NCBI RefSeq assembly: GCF_030064675.1 | Contig: NZ_CP116413.1 | Location: 5,302,001 to 5,366,000, forward strand | Source: Crossiella sp. CA-258035 | GTDB taxonomy: Bacteria > Actinomycetota > Actinomycetes > Mycobacteriales > Pseudonocardiaceae | DNA length: 64,000 nt | Reading direction: 5' to 3' | Shown here: positions 14,488-23,643 of the stretch, piece after piece | Layout of the letters: every line of letters begins with the position of its first letter | Numbering within the stretch: position 1 is the stretch's first letter | Notes under the pieces: model-generated | Seen by the model: the letters and a program-made list of their open reading frames with translations, nothing else | What the model was told of the DNA's origin: nothing | Databases searched by the model: none | Program-made: the position numbers and the translations under genes

Positions 14488-15951
14488 GTGACCAGCATGC
14501 GTTGTGTCGTCTTCGGCGCCACCGGCTACCTCGGCGGCAGGCTGGTGCCCGAGCTGCTGCGCGCCGGCCACCAGGTGCGGGCGGTCGCGCGCGATCCGGG
14601 CAAGCTGGCCGAGGTGCCCTGGCGGGACTCGGCGGAGATCGTGCCGGGCGACGTCCTCGATCCGGACTCCGTCACCGAAGCCGTGCGGGACCAGGAGGTC
14701 GTCTACTACCTGGTGCACTCGCTGAACCGCCGCGACTTCGTGGCCCTGGACCGCGAAGCCGCCCGCACGGTGGCGCGGGCCGCGGCCGGAGCCGGGGTAC
14801 ACCGGATCGTCTACCTGGGCGGGATCACCCCGGCCGGGGAGCGGTTGTCGCCGCACCTGGCCTCGCGGGCGGAGGTCGGGGAGATCCTGCTCGCCTCCGG
14901 GGTGCCCACCGCGGTGCTGCGCGCGGCGATCATCCTCGGCTCCGGCTCGGCCAGCTTCGAGATGCTGCGCCACCTCACCGAACGACTGCCCGCGATGGTC
15001 ACCCCGCGCTGGGTGCGCAACCGGATCCAGCCGATCGCGGTCCGCGACGTGCTGCACTACCTGGTGCGCGCCGCGGAGCTGCCGCCGGAGGTGAGCCGGG
15101 GCTTCGACATCGCGGGCCCGGACGTGCTCACCTACCTGGCGATGATGCGCCGGTACGCGGTGGTGGCCCGGCTGCCGCGCCGGGTCGTGCTGCCGGTGCC
15201 GGTGCTCACCCCGTGGCTGTCCGCGCAGTGGGTGAACCTGGTGACGCCGGTGCCCAACAGCATCGCGGTGCCGCTGATCGAGTCGCTGGTGCACGAGGTC
15301 GTCCAGCAGGACAAGGACATCGCCGCGCACATCCCCGACCCGGACGGCGGCCTGACCGGCTACGAGCGGGCCATCGAGCTGGCGCTGGCCCGGGTCAGGG
15401 ACGCCGACGTGCCGACCCGCTGGTCGGACGCGGGCGACCCGGCCGACCCGCTGCCCACCGACCCGGAGTGGTCCGGCGGCACCCGCTACCTGGACGTCCG
15501 CGAACGGCACACCCCCGCCGCGGCGGAGACGGTGTGGCGGGTGATCGAGGCCATCGGCGGCGAGCACGGCTGGTACTCCTTCCCGCTGGCCTGGTCGGTG
15601 CGCGGCTGGATCGACCGCCTGGCCGGTGGGGCCGGCCTGCGCAGGGGCCGCCGCGACCCGCGCCGGCTGCGCGCCGGCGAGGCCCTGGACTGGTGGCGGG
15701 TGGAGCACCTGGAGCGCCCGCGCCTGCTGCGGCTGCGCGCGGAGCTGCGGGTGCCCGGCCGCGCCTGGCTGGAACTGTCGGTGACCCCGGCGGACTCCGG
15801 CGGCTCGGTCTACCGGCAGCGGGCGATCTTCGAACCGCACGGCCTGGCCGGGCACCTGTACTGGAAGTCGGTCGCGCCCTTCCACGCGGTGGTCTTCGGC
15901 GGCATGGCCCGCAACATCACCGGCACGGCCGAGCGCCGCCCTTCGAGTTGA
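14488..15951 (+). CDS. NAD(P)-binding epimerase with DUF2867 domain
   Basis: A 487-residue protein (GTG start; an ATG three codons later is equally possible). The first 300 residues form an extended SDR/NmrA-like Rossmann fold with GATGYLGGRLVPELL and YYLVHSLNRRDF. The last 150 residues (from about 325, YLDVRERHTPAAAETVW) are a DUF2867/SRPBCC-like domain. Such two-domain proteins are often found near actinobacterial carotenoid genes; the substrate is unknown. It follows tspO by four bases, so it shares the tspO transcript. Confidence 0.8.
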   Translation: MTSMRCVVFGATGYLGGRLVPELLRAGHQVRAVARDPGKLAEVPWRDSAEIVPGDVLDPDSVTEAVRDQEVVYYLVHSLNRRDFVALDREAARTVARAAAGAGVHRIVYLGGITPAGERLSPHLASRAEVGEILLASGVPTAVLRAAIILGSGSASFEMLRHLTERLPAMVTPRWVRNRIQPIAVRDVLHYLVRAAELPPEVSRGFDIAGPDVLTYLAMMRRYAVVARLPRRVVLPVPVLTPWLSAQWVNLVTPVPNSIAVPLIESLVHEVVQQDKDIAAHIPDPDGGLTGYERAIELALARVRDADVPTRWSDAGDPADPLPTDPEWSGGTRYLDVRERHTPAAAETVWRVIEAIGGEHGWYSFPLAWSVRGWIDRLAGGAGLRRGRRDPRRLRAGEALDWWRVEHLERPRLLRLRAELRVPGRAWLELSVTPADSGGSVYRQRAIFEPHGLAGHLYWKSVAPFHAVVFGGMARNITGTAERRPSS

Positions 15952-15976
15952 ATCGGTTGCGAATCGGTTCTACCGT
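15950..15976 (+). promoter_or_regulatory. whiB-litR promoter with 11-bp direct repeats
   Basis: GAATCGGTT occurs at 15950 and again at 15961, an 11-bp period, immediately followed by a TAnnnT -10 candidate (TACCGT, 15971-15976). CarH/LitR proteins are known to bind tandem 11-bp repeats around the -35, which is where these repeats lie. The transcript would begin near 15983, about 30 nt before the whiB ATG. Confidence 0.5.
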
Positions 15977-16012
15977 AGAGGGCGGAACCCCTCAGCCAGG
16001 AAGGAGCCGGTG

Positions 16013-16297
16013 ATGCCCGAACTGAGCCGATTGCCCAAACCGGTCGTCGAGGAGTGGGACTGGCAACTGCGGGCCGCCTGCCGGGGCCGCGACGTGGCAC
16101 TGTTCTTCCACCCGTTCAACGCCAGAGGGGTGAGCCGCAAGGCCCGCGAGGAGGCGGCCAAGGCCGTCTGCGCCTCCTGCCCGGTGGTGCCGGAGTGCAG
16201 GCGGCACGCGCTGGAGACCGAGGAGGTGTTCGGGGTCTGGGGCGGCCTTGGAGAGAATGAGCTGCGCGAGCTGATCACCCGGCAGCGGCGAAGATGA
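16013..16297 (+). CDS. WhiB-like iron-sulfur regulator
   Basis: A 94-residue WhiB-family protein expected to hold a [4Fe-4S] cluster. The four ligands are Cys23, Cys53, Cys56 and Cys62 (pattern C-x29-C-x2-C-x5-C). The conserved GVWGGLGENEL turn is followed by a short basic tail (RQRRR) for DNA or sigma contact. The ATG at 16013 follows AGGAGCCGGTG. It lies 15 bp before the MerR gene, probably in one transcript. In actinomycetes WhiB proteins tune redox or developmental genes; a role in carotenoid control here is inferred from context only. Confidence 0.9.
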   Translation: MPELSRLPKPVVEEWDWQLRAACRGRDVALFFHPFNARGVSRKAREEAAKAVCASCPVVPECRRHALETEEVFGVWGGLGENELRELITRQRRR

Positions 16298-16312
16298 GGG
16301 GAGCGTCCCGGC

Positions 16313-17218
16313 ATGATCGGACCTGGGGAGAGGCCGGCCTCGGGTGAGTGGACGCCGAAAGCGGTGGCCCAGCGACTGGGCGTCTCCGCGATCACCCTGC
16401 GCACCTGGGAACGCCGCTACGGCCTCGGCCCCGGCGATCGCCAGCCGGGCAAGCACCGCCGCTACACCGAGGAGGACGTGCGCAGGCTCCGCCGCATGGT
16501 CGAGCTGACCGGTCAGGGCATGGCCGCGGCCGCGGCGGCGGCCACCGCGCTCGCCGAGTCGGACCCGGCGGCCGGACCGGTGTTCCCCACGACGCCCGAG
16601 CTGACCACCGAGTCGGCCGTGCGCGGACTGCACGCGGCCGCGCTGCGCATGGACGCGCCCGCGCTGCGCCACCTCACCCGCACCGCGATCGCCGAGTTCG
16701 GCGTGATCGGGGCTTGGGAGCGGGTGTGCACGCCGGTGCTGGTCGAGCTCGGCCAGCGGGTGGCCGAGTCCGGCAGCGGTGTGGAGATCGAGCACGTGAT
16801 CAGCGACAGCATCGAGCACGTGCTGCGCGAGCTCACCCACCTCCCCGAACAGGGCAACCTGTGCGCCCTGCTCTCCGCCGCCCCCGACGAACACCACACC
16901 CTGCCCCTGGACGCCCTCGCCGCCGCACTGGCCGGCCTGCGCCGCAGCTCCCGCATGCTCGGCGCCAGGGTGCCCCCGGCCGCGCTGCTGGGCGCGGTGC
17001 GGCGGTTACGGCCGCTGGTGACCGTGGTGTGGTCGCACCAGCCGGCGACCGCGCTGGCCACCCCGGTGCGGGAGCTGACCGAGGACCGGCGCACGGTGCT
17101 GGTGCTCGCGGGTCCGGGCTGGGCGGAGGTCGAGGTGCCGGAGCACGCGCGACGGGTGCAGGACCTGCGCGGGGCGGTGCGGTTCATCGACGAGGCGGCG
17201 AGCAGGCGCTGGGGCTGA
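16313..17218 (+). CDS. litR: MerR-family regulator with cobalamin-type sensor domain (LitR/CarH-like)
   Basis: A 301-residue protein. The N-terminal MerR winged helix (about 12-80, ITLRTWERRYGLGPGDRQPG) is followed by a four-helix region and a Rossmann-like domain, as in LitR/CarH photoreceptors that use adenosylcobalamin. The Glu160-His161 pair of the W-x9-EH motif is kept, but the Trp position is Val150. The cobalamin lower-ligand motif is PDEHHTLP with His195, whereas family members normally end this motif in Gly. It is upstream of crtE and crtI, as LitR is in Streptomyces. It probably represses the local promoters in the dark; true B12 binding needs testing because of the changed residues. 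Confidence 0.8.
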   Translation: MIGPGERPASGEWTPKAVAQRLGVSAITLRTWERRYGLGPGDRQPGKHRRYTEEDVRRLRRMVELTGQGMAAAAAAATALAESDPAAGPVFPTTPELTTESAVRGLHAAALRMDAPALRHLTRTAIAEFGVIGAWERVCTPVLVELGQRVAESGSGVEIEHVISDSIEHVLRELTHLPEQGNLCALLSAAPDEHHTLPLDALAAALAGLRRSSRMLGARVPPAALLGAVRRLRPLVTVVWSHQPATALATPVRELTEDRRTVLVLAGPGWAEVEVPEHARRVQDLRGAVRFIDEAASRRWG

Positions 17219-17315
17219 GGCGGCCTGCTTTCGCACTACAGAGCGGTTTGGCGTGCGACTGCCCGCACCCGCTGTTTAGCTCGGCCATGATCGCCCCAAC
17301 CGCGAGGAGGCCCCG

Positions 17316-18386
17316 ATGTCCGTGGTGACCGACACCCCGCTGGTCTTCCGCGGCCTGCTGGCGGAGGAGCTGGCCGACTTCTTCGCCCGGGCGCCGCACC
17401 GGGAGCTGGTGCCGGAGCTCGCCGACGAACTGTCCGCCCTGATCCTCAGCGGCGGCAAGCGCCTGCGCCCCGCCTTCGCCTGGTGCGGCTGGCTGGCCGC
17501 GGGCGGTCCGGCGACGGGACCGGCCGCGCGCGCCACCCTGCGCGCCCTGGTCGCACTGGAGCTGCTCCAGGGTTGTGCGCTGGTGCACGACGACGTGATG
17601 GACCGCTCCGCCACTCGCCGGGGCAGGCCGAGCGCGCACGAGGCGTTCGCGCGGCGGCACGAGCGCGGGGCCTGGGCGGGGCAGGCCCGGCGCTATGGCG
17701 AGTCCTCGGCGATCCTGGTCGGGGACCTCGCGCTGGCCTGGGCGGATGACGCGCTGGTCACCGCGGGGCTGCCGTCGGCGGCGCTGGGCAGGGCGTGGGA
17801 GCCGTGGCGGGCCATGCGCACCGAGATGATCGCCGGTCAGCACCTGGAACTGCTGGGCGGGGCGCGGCGGGCGGAGTCCACCGCCGAGGCGGTGCGGGTG
17901 GCCGAGCTCAAGACCGCCGCCTACACCGTGGAGCGGCCGTTGCAGCTGGGCGCGGCGATCGCCGACGGCGCACCGGAACTGGTGGCCGCGCTGCGCGCCT
18001 ACGGCCGGGACGTCGGGGTGGCCTTCCAGCTGCGCGACGACCTGCTCGGCGTCTTCGGCGACTGCGCGCGCACCGGCAAGCCCGCCGAGGACGACCTGCG
18101 GGAGGGCAGGCGCACGGTGCTGATGACCACCGCCCTGGAACTGGCCCGCGCGAACGGAAACCGGGTCGCCGAGCGCATCCTGCGCGCCTGCCTCGACGGC
18201 GGTGCGACCGACCTGGAACGGGTGCGGACGCTGCTGATCGACCTCGGCGCGGTGGCCGCCGTCGAGCAGCGGATCGACCAGCTGACCGACCGGGGCCTGC
18301 GCGCGCTCGACCGCCTGCCCCTCGCACCCGAACCCCGCGAACAGTTGCGCCTGCTGGCTTCGCGGGCCACCCGGCGCGGGCGGTAG
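17316..18386 (+). CDS. crtE: Geranylgeranyl diphosphate synthase (polyprenyl synthetase)
   Basis: All-trans prenyl diphosphate synthase of 356 residues that condenses isopentenyl diphosphate with allylic diphosphates. Both aspartate-rich magnesium sites are present: DDVMD at 92-96 and LRDDLLGVFGD with Asp241-Asp242. The substrate-binding GGKRLRP is also seen. The ATG follows GAGGAGG. The following crtI starts two bases after its stop, so C20 product for carotenoids is likely. Chain length is not fixed by the motif alone. Confidence 0.9.
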   Translation: MSVVTDTPLVFRGLLAEELADFFARAPHRELVPELADELSALILSGGKRLRPAFAWCGWLAAGGPATGPAARATLRALVALELLQGCALVHDDVMDRSATRRGRPSAHEAFARRHERGAWAGQARRYGESSAILVGDLALAWADDALVTAGLPSAALGRAWEPWRAMRTEMIAGQHLELLGGARRAESTAEAVRVAELKTAAYTVERPLQLGAAIADGAPELVAALRAYGRDVGVAFQLRDDLLGVFGDCARTGKPAEDDLREGRRTVLMTTALELARANGNRVAERILRACLDGGATDLERVRTLLIDLGAVAAVEQRIDQLTDRGLRALDRLPLAPEPREQLRLLASRATRRGR

Positions 18387-18388
18387 GT

Positions 18389-19864
18389 GTGGCGCGCGCC
18401 GTCAGCGGCCGCACCGAGGAGGTCGTGGTGGTCGGGGCCGGGCTGGCCGGACTGGCCACCGCGCTGCACCTGCGCGGCGCGGGCCACGAGGTCACCGTCC
18501 TGGAACGACTCCCCCATCCCGGCGGACTGGCCGGGCGGCTGGACGTGGACGGCCACCGGATCGACCCCGGCCCCACCGTGCTGACCATGCCCGAGCTGCT
18601 CGAGGAAGCGCTGGCCGCGGTCGGCGAAAGTCTGGCCGACCACCTGCAACTGCTCCCCCTGCACCCGGCCTACCGGGCCCGCTTCCACGACGGCAGCACC
18701 CTGGACGTGCACACCGGGGCCGCGGCCATGGAGCAGGCCGTGCGCGAGTTCGCCGGGCCCCGCGAGGCTGAGGGTTACCTGCGGATGCGGTTGTGGCTCA
18801 AGCGGTTGTACGAGGTCGAGCGGGACCGGTTCATCGGCTCCTCCTTCGACTCCCCGCTGGACCTGCCGATCCGGGACCTGCTCGCGCTGGCCCGACTCGG
18901 CGGTTTCCGCTCGCTCTCCGGCGCGGTGGGCCGGTTCCTGCGCGATCCCAGGCTCCAGCGGGTCTTCACCTTCCAGGCCCTCTACGCCGGCGTCTCCCCC
19001 GCCGACGCGCTGGCCGCCTACGCGGTGATCTCCTACATGGACACCGTCGCCGGGGTGTGGTTCCCCAAGGGCGGCATGCGCGCGGTGCCCCAGGCCATGG
19101 CCGACGCGGCGCACGGTGCGGGCGTGCGTTTCCGTTACGGCGCGGAGGTTGTCCGGCTGGAGCGCACCGGCAACCGGGTGCGCGCGGTGCACACCCAGGA
19201 GGAGCGTTTCCCCTGCGACGCAGTGGTCCTGGCCACCGGACCCGGCCCGGCCCGCGAGCTGCTGGTGCGGCCACCGCGCAGACCGCTGCGGCCGAGGTGG
19301 TCGCCCTCGGCGGTGGTGGTGCACCTGTCCGCCGAGCACGTCGCCGAAGACCAGGCGCACCACACCATCTCCTTCGGCCGCGCGTGGAAACGCACCTTCC
19401 GCGAGATCGTGCGGCAGGGCAGGCTGATGAGCGACCCGTCCCTGTTGCTGACCACGCCCACGGTCACCGACCCCGGCCTGGCGCCGCCGGGCAGGCACCT
19501 CCAGTACCTGCTCGCCCCCTGTCCACACCTGGGAAACTCGACCGTGGACTGGTCCCGCACCGGCCCCGCCTACGCCGAGGAGCTGGTGGATGTCCTGGCA
19601 CAGCGCGGAATCCTGCCCGACCGGACCGCGGTGACCCGGCTGTCGCTGACCACCCCGCTGGACTGGGCGGCCGGCGGACAGGCGGCGGGCACACCGTTCT
19701 CCTTGGCGCACAACGTGTCCCAGACCGGGCCGTTCCGGCCGGGCAACCTGCCGTTCCGGGACGGCAACATCGTGCTCGCGGGCAGCGGCACCACCCCGGG
19801 AGTGGGCATCCCGCCGGTGCTGATCTCCGGCCGCCTGGCCGCCGAGCGCGTGCACGGCGGCTAG
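18389..19864 (+). CDS. crtI: Phytoene desaturase (CrtI-type FAD oxidoreductase)
   Basis: FAD-dependent carotenoid desaturase of 491 residues. The dinucleotide-binding motif VVVVGAGLAGLATALHL lies at the N-terminus, PGPTVLTMP follows near 55, and the C-terminal carotenoid-desaturase signature FRDGNIVLAGSGTTPGVGIPPVLISG is intact (quoted in two parts: FRDGNIVLAGSG and TTPGVGIPPVL). The GTG start sits two bases after crtE. No phytoene synthase is present in the window, so its substrate must be made by an enzyme encoded elsewhere, or the protein acts as a diapo-type or other CrtI-like desaturase. Confidence 0.87.
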   Translation: MARAVSGRTEEVVVVGAGLAGLATALHLRGAGHEVTVLERLPHPGGLAGRLDVDGHRIDPGPTVLTMPELLEEALAAVGESLADHLQLLPLHPAYRARFHDGSTLDVHTGAAAMEQAVREFAGPREAEGYLRMRLWLKRLYEVERDRFIGSSFDSPLDLPIRDLLALARLGGFRSLSGAVGRFLRDPRLQRVFTFQALYAGVSPADALAAYAVISYMDTVAGVWFPKGGMRAVPQAMADAAHGAGVRFRYGAEVVRLERTGNRVRAVHTQEERFPCDAVVLATGPGPARELLVRPPRRPLRPRWSPSAVVVHLSAEHVAEDQAHHTISFGRAWKRTFREIVRQGRLMSDPSLLLTTPTVTDPGLAPPGRHLQYLLAPCPHLGNSTVDWSRTGPAYAEELVDVLAQRGILPDRTAVTRLSLTTPLDWAAGGQAAGTPFSLAHNVSQTGPFRPGNLPFRDGNIVLAGSGTTPGVGIPPVLISGRLAAERVHGG

Positions 19865-19959
19865 TCCGGAACCGGTCAGCCTCCGGACTTGACTGTGCCG
19901 CGACGGCACGGTTTGGACTCTTCGGTGTCCGCAGGATCGACCCGAAGAGGGGGAACAAC

Positions 19960-21519
19960 ATGCGCAGGCGATCGCTCGCCGCCGTGGTCGTCCCGGTGCT
20001 CGCGGGTGGGCTCATCGCCGGGATGTCCCCGGCGCTGGCCGACCCGGCCGAGGCGCTCGGCACCACGCACATCCCGGCCCGCTACGCGAAACAGACGCTG
20101 GACTGGCACCTGTGCACCGCCGAGGAGCTGCCCTCGCCGGTGCCGGGGCTGGAGTGCGCCACCTACCGCACGCCGAGGGACTGGGAGCGCCCGCACCAGC
20201 GGCCGGAGCTGACCATCGCGATCAGCCGGTTCGCCGCCACCGGCAAGGCCACCGCCTCGGTGCTGACCAACCCCGGTGGCCCCGGCGGTCCCGGCCGCAC
20301 GCTGCCCGCGGTCTTCCGCAACCAGAGCAAGCTGCGGGAGCACCAGGAGGTCATCGGGATCGACACCCGTGGCACCGGCAAGAGCACCAACGTCAGCTGC
20401 GGCGGCGCGATTGGCTCCGAGCTGATCCCGGACGCGCGCGACCGGAACCCGGCCAACCTGGACCTGGTCGTGGACACGGTGCGGCGCCAGGCTGCGGACT
20501 GCCGGAAGGCCTCCGGCGAGCTGGGGCCGTTCATCAACACCTTCCAGATGACCAAGGACCTGGACCTGCTCCGGGTGCTGCTGCGCCGGGACAAGATCAA
20601 CTGGATTGGCTACTCCGCGGGCACCTGGCTGGGCGCGCACTACGCCCAGCGGTTCCCGAACCGGGTCGGCCGGTTCGTGCTGGACTCCGCGACCGAGTTC
20701 ACCGCGAGCTGGCAGCAGTCCTTCGACTGGCAGCCGATGGCCTTCGAGCGGCGCTGGCGGCAGGACTTCCTGCCCTGGATCGCCCGCTACGACGCCAAGT
20801 ACCACTTCGGCGCCACCGCCGAGGCGGCCCGGCAGAACTACGAGCGGATCCGGCAGGCGCTCAGCCGCAAGCCGGTGGTCATCGACGGCATGAAGATCGG
20901 CCCGACCGAGCTGGACCTGCGCACCCTGGGCGAACTGAAGTCCAAGGCCCGGTTCACCGCGCTGGCCGAGGACTTCGTCCGGCTGCGCACGCTGACCGAG
21001 CCGGGCACCCCGGAGCAGGCCAAGATCGAGGCTCGGGACGGCCTCAAGGAGGGGGTGGCCAAGCAGCGGGCCGAGGCGCCGGACGCGCTGGTGGCCACGC
21101 TGTTCAACACGCTGTGCAACGACGGTCCGTGGACCGGTGACCGTGAGTCGCTCATCCGCCGCTCGCAGCAGTTCCTCGACCGCGGCCAGACCCTGCACAG
21201 CGGCTGGCTGGGCTTCCAGGTGTGCGCGTTCTGGGGCACCCAGCCGCGCCCGCTGCCCAAGCTGGACGGCAAGGGCGTGCCGCCGGTGCTGATCGTGCAC
21301 GCCGAGCACGACGGGGCCACCGCGATCGAGGGCGCGCGCCGGGCGCACGCGGCCTTCGCGAACTCGCGGCTGCTGACCGTGACCGGCGAGGGCGACCACG
21401 GCGTCTACGGCATGGGCAACCCGGCCGTGGACAAGATCGTCAACGCCTACCTGGTCGACGGCGTGGTCCCGGCGGACCAGAACGTGCCAGGCATGCCGCT
21501 GCCCGTCCCGGCAGGCTGA
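19960..21519 (+). CDS. Secreted tripeptidyl aminopeptidase (alpha/beta hydrolase, TAP family)
   Basis: Exported peptidase of 519 residues resembling Streptomyces Tap/SlpD proteins, which remove N-terminal tripeptides. A Sec signal peptide covers about residues 1-30 (cleavage near ALA-DP). The alpha/beta fold has the oxyanion stretch NPGGPGGPG, the nucleophile Ser219 in GYSAG, Asp451 in AEHDG and His480 in GDHGVYG. The C-terminal TAP domain is full length. The ATG follows AGAGGGGG. It ends five bases from a converging gene. It could serve nutrition or trim secreted peptides, including lanthipeptide leaders, but no link to that cluster is visible. Confidence 0.87.
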   Translation: MRRRSLAAVVVPVLAGGLIAGMSPALADPAEALGTTHIPARYAKQTLDWHLCTAEELPSPVPGLECATYRTPRDWERPHQRPELTIAISRFAATGKATASVLTNPGGPGGPGRTLPAVFRNQSKLREHQEVIGIDTRGTGKSTNVSCGGAIGSELIPDARDRNPANLDLVVDTVRRQAADCRKASGELGPFINTFQMTKDLDLLRVLLRRDKINWIGYSAGTWLGAHYAQRFPNRVGRFVLDSATEFTASWQQSFDWQPMAFERRWRQDFLPWIARYDAKYHFGATAEAARQNYERIRQALSRKPVVIDGMKIGPTELDLRTLGELKSKARFTALAEDFVRLRTLTEPGTPEQAKIEARDGLKEGVAKQRAEAPDALVATLFNTLCNDGPWTGDRESLIRRSQQFLDRGQTLHSGWLGFQVCAFWGTQPRPLPKLDGKGVPPVLIVHAEHDGATAIEGARRAHAAFANSRLLTVTGEGDHGVYGMGNPAVDKIVNAYLVDGVVPADQNVPGMPLPVPAG

Positions 21520-21523
21520 GCGC

Positions 21524-23104
21524 TCAGGCGGCCGAGTAGCCGAGCAGCGCCTCTACCTGCTGGCCCTCACACTGCGGATCGGCGGCCACGAAGTGGTCGC
21601 CGATCCGCGGCACCAGGCAGCGGTAGAGCGCGGTCCGGCCCGGCGCGGGGGCGGTGTGCACCGAGCCGACCGGACCGAGCGGCGGCAGCCCCTCGCAGCG
21701 CGGATCGGTGGTGAGCAGGTTGTGCCCGCCCACCCCGCACTCGTAGAGCACCGCGGTCCCGGCCGCGGGCTCGCGGAGCAGCAACCAGGACTGCTGGGCG
21801 GTGAAGCCGGGCGGCAGCAGCCGGGAGGTGGCCCAGTGGCCGCGGGCCGGGTTGAACCCGCGCACCAGCCTGGTGTGCGGCAACTGCTCGAACCCGCAGG
21901 ACAGCCCGCCCCGGCCGAGGTCGGCGCGGTTGGCCAGCGCCCAGGTCGTCCACGCCGGTTTGGGCGCGCCGTTGTCCTGCCACAGCCCGAGTGCGAGCCC
22001 GGCGCCGGTCTCGTCGGGGTGGTCGCGCATCCGGTGGTACACGTGGCTGGTCACGCCGGGGGTGCCCAGCACCGCGCGGAAGGAGTCGCAGACCGCGGCG
22101 GCCTGCCGCTCCGGGGTGGACGGCGCGCTGGAGTTGATCCCGCTCTCGGTGAGCTGGATGTCGGTGGCCGCGACGCTGCCGGGGAACTCCGCGGCCAGCC
22201 AGCCGGCCAGCACGCCGAGGTTGCCGTAGGTGACGTACGGGAAGTCGTCCGCGCTGGTCTCCGGTCGCCGCAGATCCTTGGGGTACGGGTGGAAGGCGAC
22301 CCGCCACTGCCGCGCCCCGGCCCGCGCGGCCAGCGCGCGCAGCACGTTCTGCCCGGCCAGCACCGGTTCCCGCGCCGACGGGCTTTCCAGCTCCACGCCG
22401 AACCGGTGGTCCAGCGAGATCAGCACCTTCGCGTGCGGCTGCTCGGCGATGACCCGGTCGTAGGCGGCCACGTACAGCTCGCTGATCTCCGCCAGCCACC
22501 GCTGCCGGTCGCAGGGCACGCCCTGGCCGCAGCCGATGTCGAACCAGGTGTTGGTGTTCACCTCGTTCAGCACCACGAAGTCGGCCACCCGCCCGTGCCC
22601 GCGCAGCCCGCTGTACCGGCGGGCCAGCATGCCGGCGAACCGGGCGTAGTCGGCGGCCTGGTTCGGCGTGCAGTGCACCTCGAAGCCCGGCTCGGCCGGG
22701 GAGCACGGCTTGGCGTAGCGGGCCCAGGCCGGGGTCCCGTAGGTGACGCCGGTGACCACCAGCCCGCGCGCGGACCAGTCCTTGATCGCGCTGTCCACCT
22801 CGGCGGGGACGCGGAAGCAGTGGTTGTCGAAGAGCTCCTCGCCCTCGGCGCAGGGCGCCGGTTTCCGGCTCGGCTCCCACTCCGCCCAGACCAGGTTGAG
22901 CGCCACCCCGCCGGTGTTGTTGCCCGCGATGGTGTCCTTGTCGGCCCAGGAGTCCGGCTGGATGGACTTGATCCGGTAGCCGTCACGTGCGGGGTAGGGC
23001 AGCGGATCCGTGGTGGCCGAGGCGGGTGCGGTGAGCAGGCCGCCGCAGAGCAGGACGATCAGCGCGACGGCCAGCGACGGCGTGCGGCTGAGGTGGACCT
23101 TCAC
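21524..23104 (-). CDS. Secreted glycosidase-like TIM-barrel protein (DUF5722-like)
   Basis: A 526-residue exported protein with a Sec signal (LIVLLCGGLLTAPASA). The main domain reads like a glycoside-hydrolase clan A barrel: a conserved NEVNTNTWFDIG segment places a Glu at the usual acid/base strand and TDIQLTESG a Glu at the nucleophile strand. The last 120 residues hold two copies of a short Cys-containing motif (YECGVGGHNLLTTDPRCEG and YRCLVPRIGDHFVAADPQCEG), a DUF5648-like tail probably used for binding. The GTG at 23104 is chosen for its GGAG site. The family call is tentative and the substrate is unknown. Confidence 0.6.
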   Translation of the reverse strand: MKVHLSRTPSLAVALIVLLCGGLLTAPASATTDPLPYPARDGYRIKSIQPDSWADKDTIAGNNTGGVALNLVWAEWEPSRKPAPCAEGEELFDNHCFRVPAEVDSAIKDWSARGLVVTGVTYGTPAWARYAKPCSPAEPGFEVHCTPNQAADYARFAGMLARRYSGLRGHGRVADFVVLNEVNTNTWFDIGCGQGVPCDRQRWLAEISELYVAAYDRVIAEQPHAKVLISLDHRFGVELESPSAREPVLAGQNVLRALAARAGARQWRVAFHPYPKDLRRPETSADDFPYVTYGNLGVLAGWLAAEFPGSVAATDIQLTESGINSSAPSTPERQAAAVCDSFRAVLGTPGVTSHVYHRMRDHPDETGAGLALGLWQDNGAPKPAWTTWALANRADLGRGGLSCGFEQLPHTRLVRGFNPARGHWATSRLLPPGFTAQQSWLLLREPAAGTAVLYECGVGGHNLLTTDPRCEGLPPLGPVGSVHTAPAPGRTALYRCLVPRIGDHFVAADPQCEGQQVEALLGYSAA

Positions 23105-23148
23105 CAAGTGCTCCGATCCGGCGCGTCGACAGTGGCTCGGCTGTTGGC

Positions 23149-23643
23149 CTACCCGGTGTTGATGCTGCCAGAAACGAGCGCCGAGGTGTCCCAGGTCAGG
23201 AAGCGGTAGTGCAGCCCGGTCTCGGACGCCAACCAGGCCCCCGCGGCATCCGGCGCGCGGCCCACTCCGGGCGCGTGCGTGTCCCCCTCGAAGGACTCGC
23301 GGATCTCGGTGACCACGATCCGGTCGGCGAACGGCAGCGCCGCCCGGTACACCGCCGCGCCGCCGATCACCCACACGTCCCCGGTCACCGCGGCCAGTGC
23401 CGCCGCCAGGTCGGGGAAGGTCTCCGCGCCCTCCTGCGGGGTGCGCGAGAGCACCAGGTTGCGCCGGCCCGGCAGCGGCCGGAACCGCGGCGGCAGCGAC
23501 TCCCAGGTGCGGCGGCCCATCAGCACGGTCGCGCCCGCGGTCAGCGTGCGGAAGTGCTTGAGGTCCTCCGGCAGGTGCCACGGCAGCGTGCCGTCGCGGC
23601 CGATGACGCCGTTGGCCGACTGCGCCCAGACCAGCCCGATCAC
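23149..23643 (-). CDS. folA: Dihydrofolate reductase
   Basis: NADPH-dependent reductase of 164 residues that regenerates tetrahydrofolate. Visible family motifs are [29 protein letters not shown], here noted by its LPWHLPEDL core with the catalytic acidic residue, [12 protein letters not shown] and [13 protein letters not shown]. The GTG start overlaps the thyA stop (GTGA). Thymidylate synthase oxidises methylene-tetrahydrofolate to dihydrofolate, so coupling with folA is metabolically logical. The length is normal. Confidence 0.95.
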   Translation of the reverse strand: MIGLVWAQSANGVIGRDGTLPWHLPEDLKHFRTLTAGATVLMGRRTWESLPPRFRPLPGRRNLVLSRTPQEGAETFPDLAAALAAVTGDVWVIGGAAVYRAALPFADRIVVTEIRESFEGDTHAPGVGRAPDAAGAWLASETGLHYRFLTWDTSALVSGSINTG

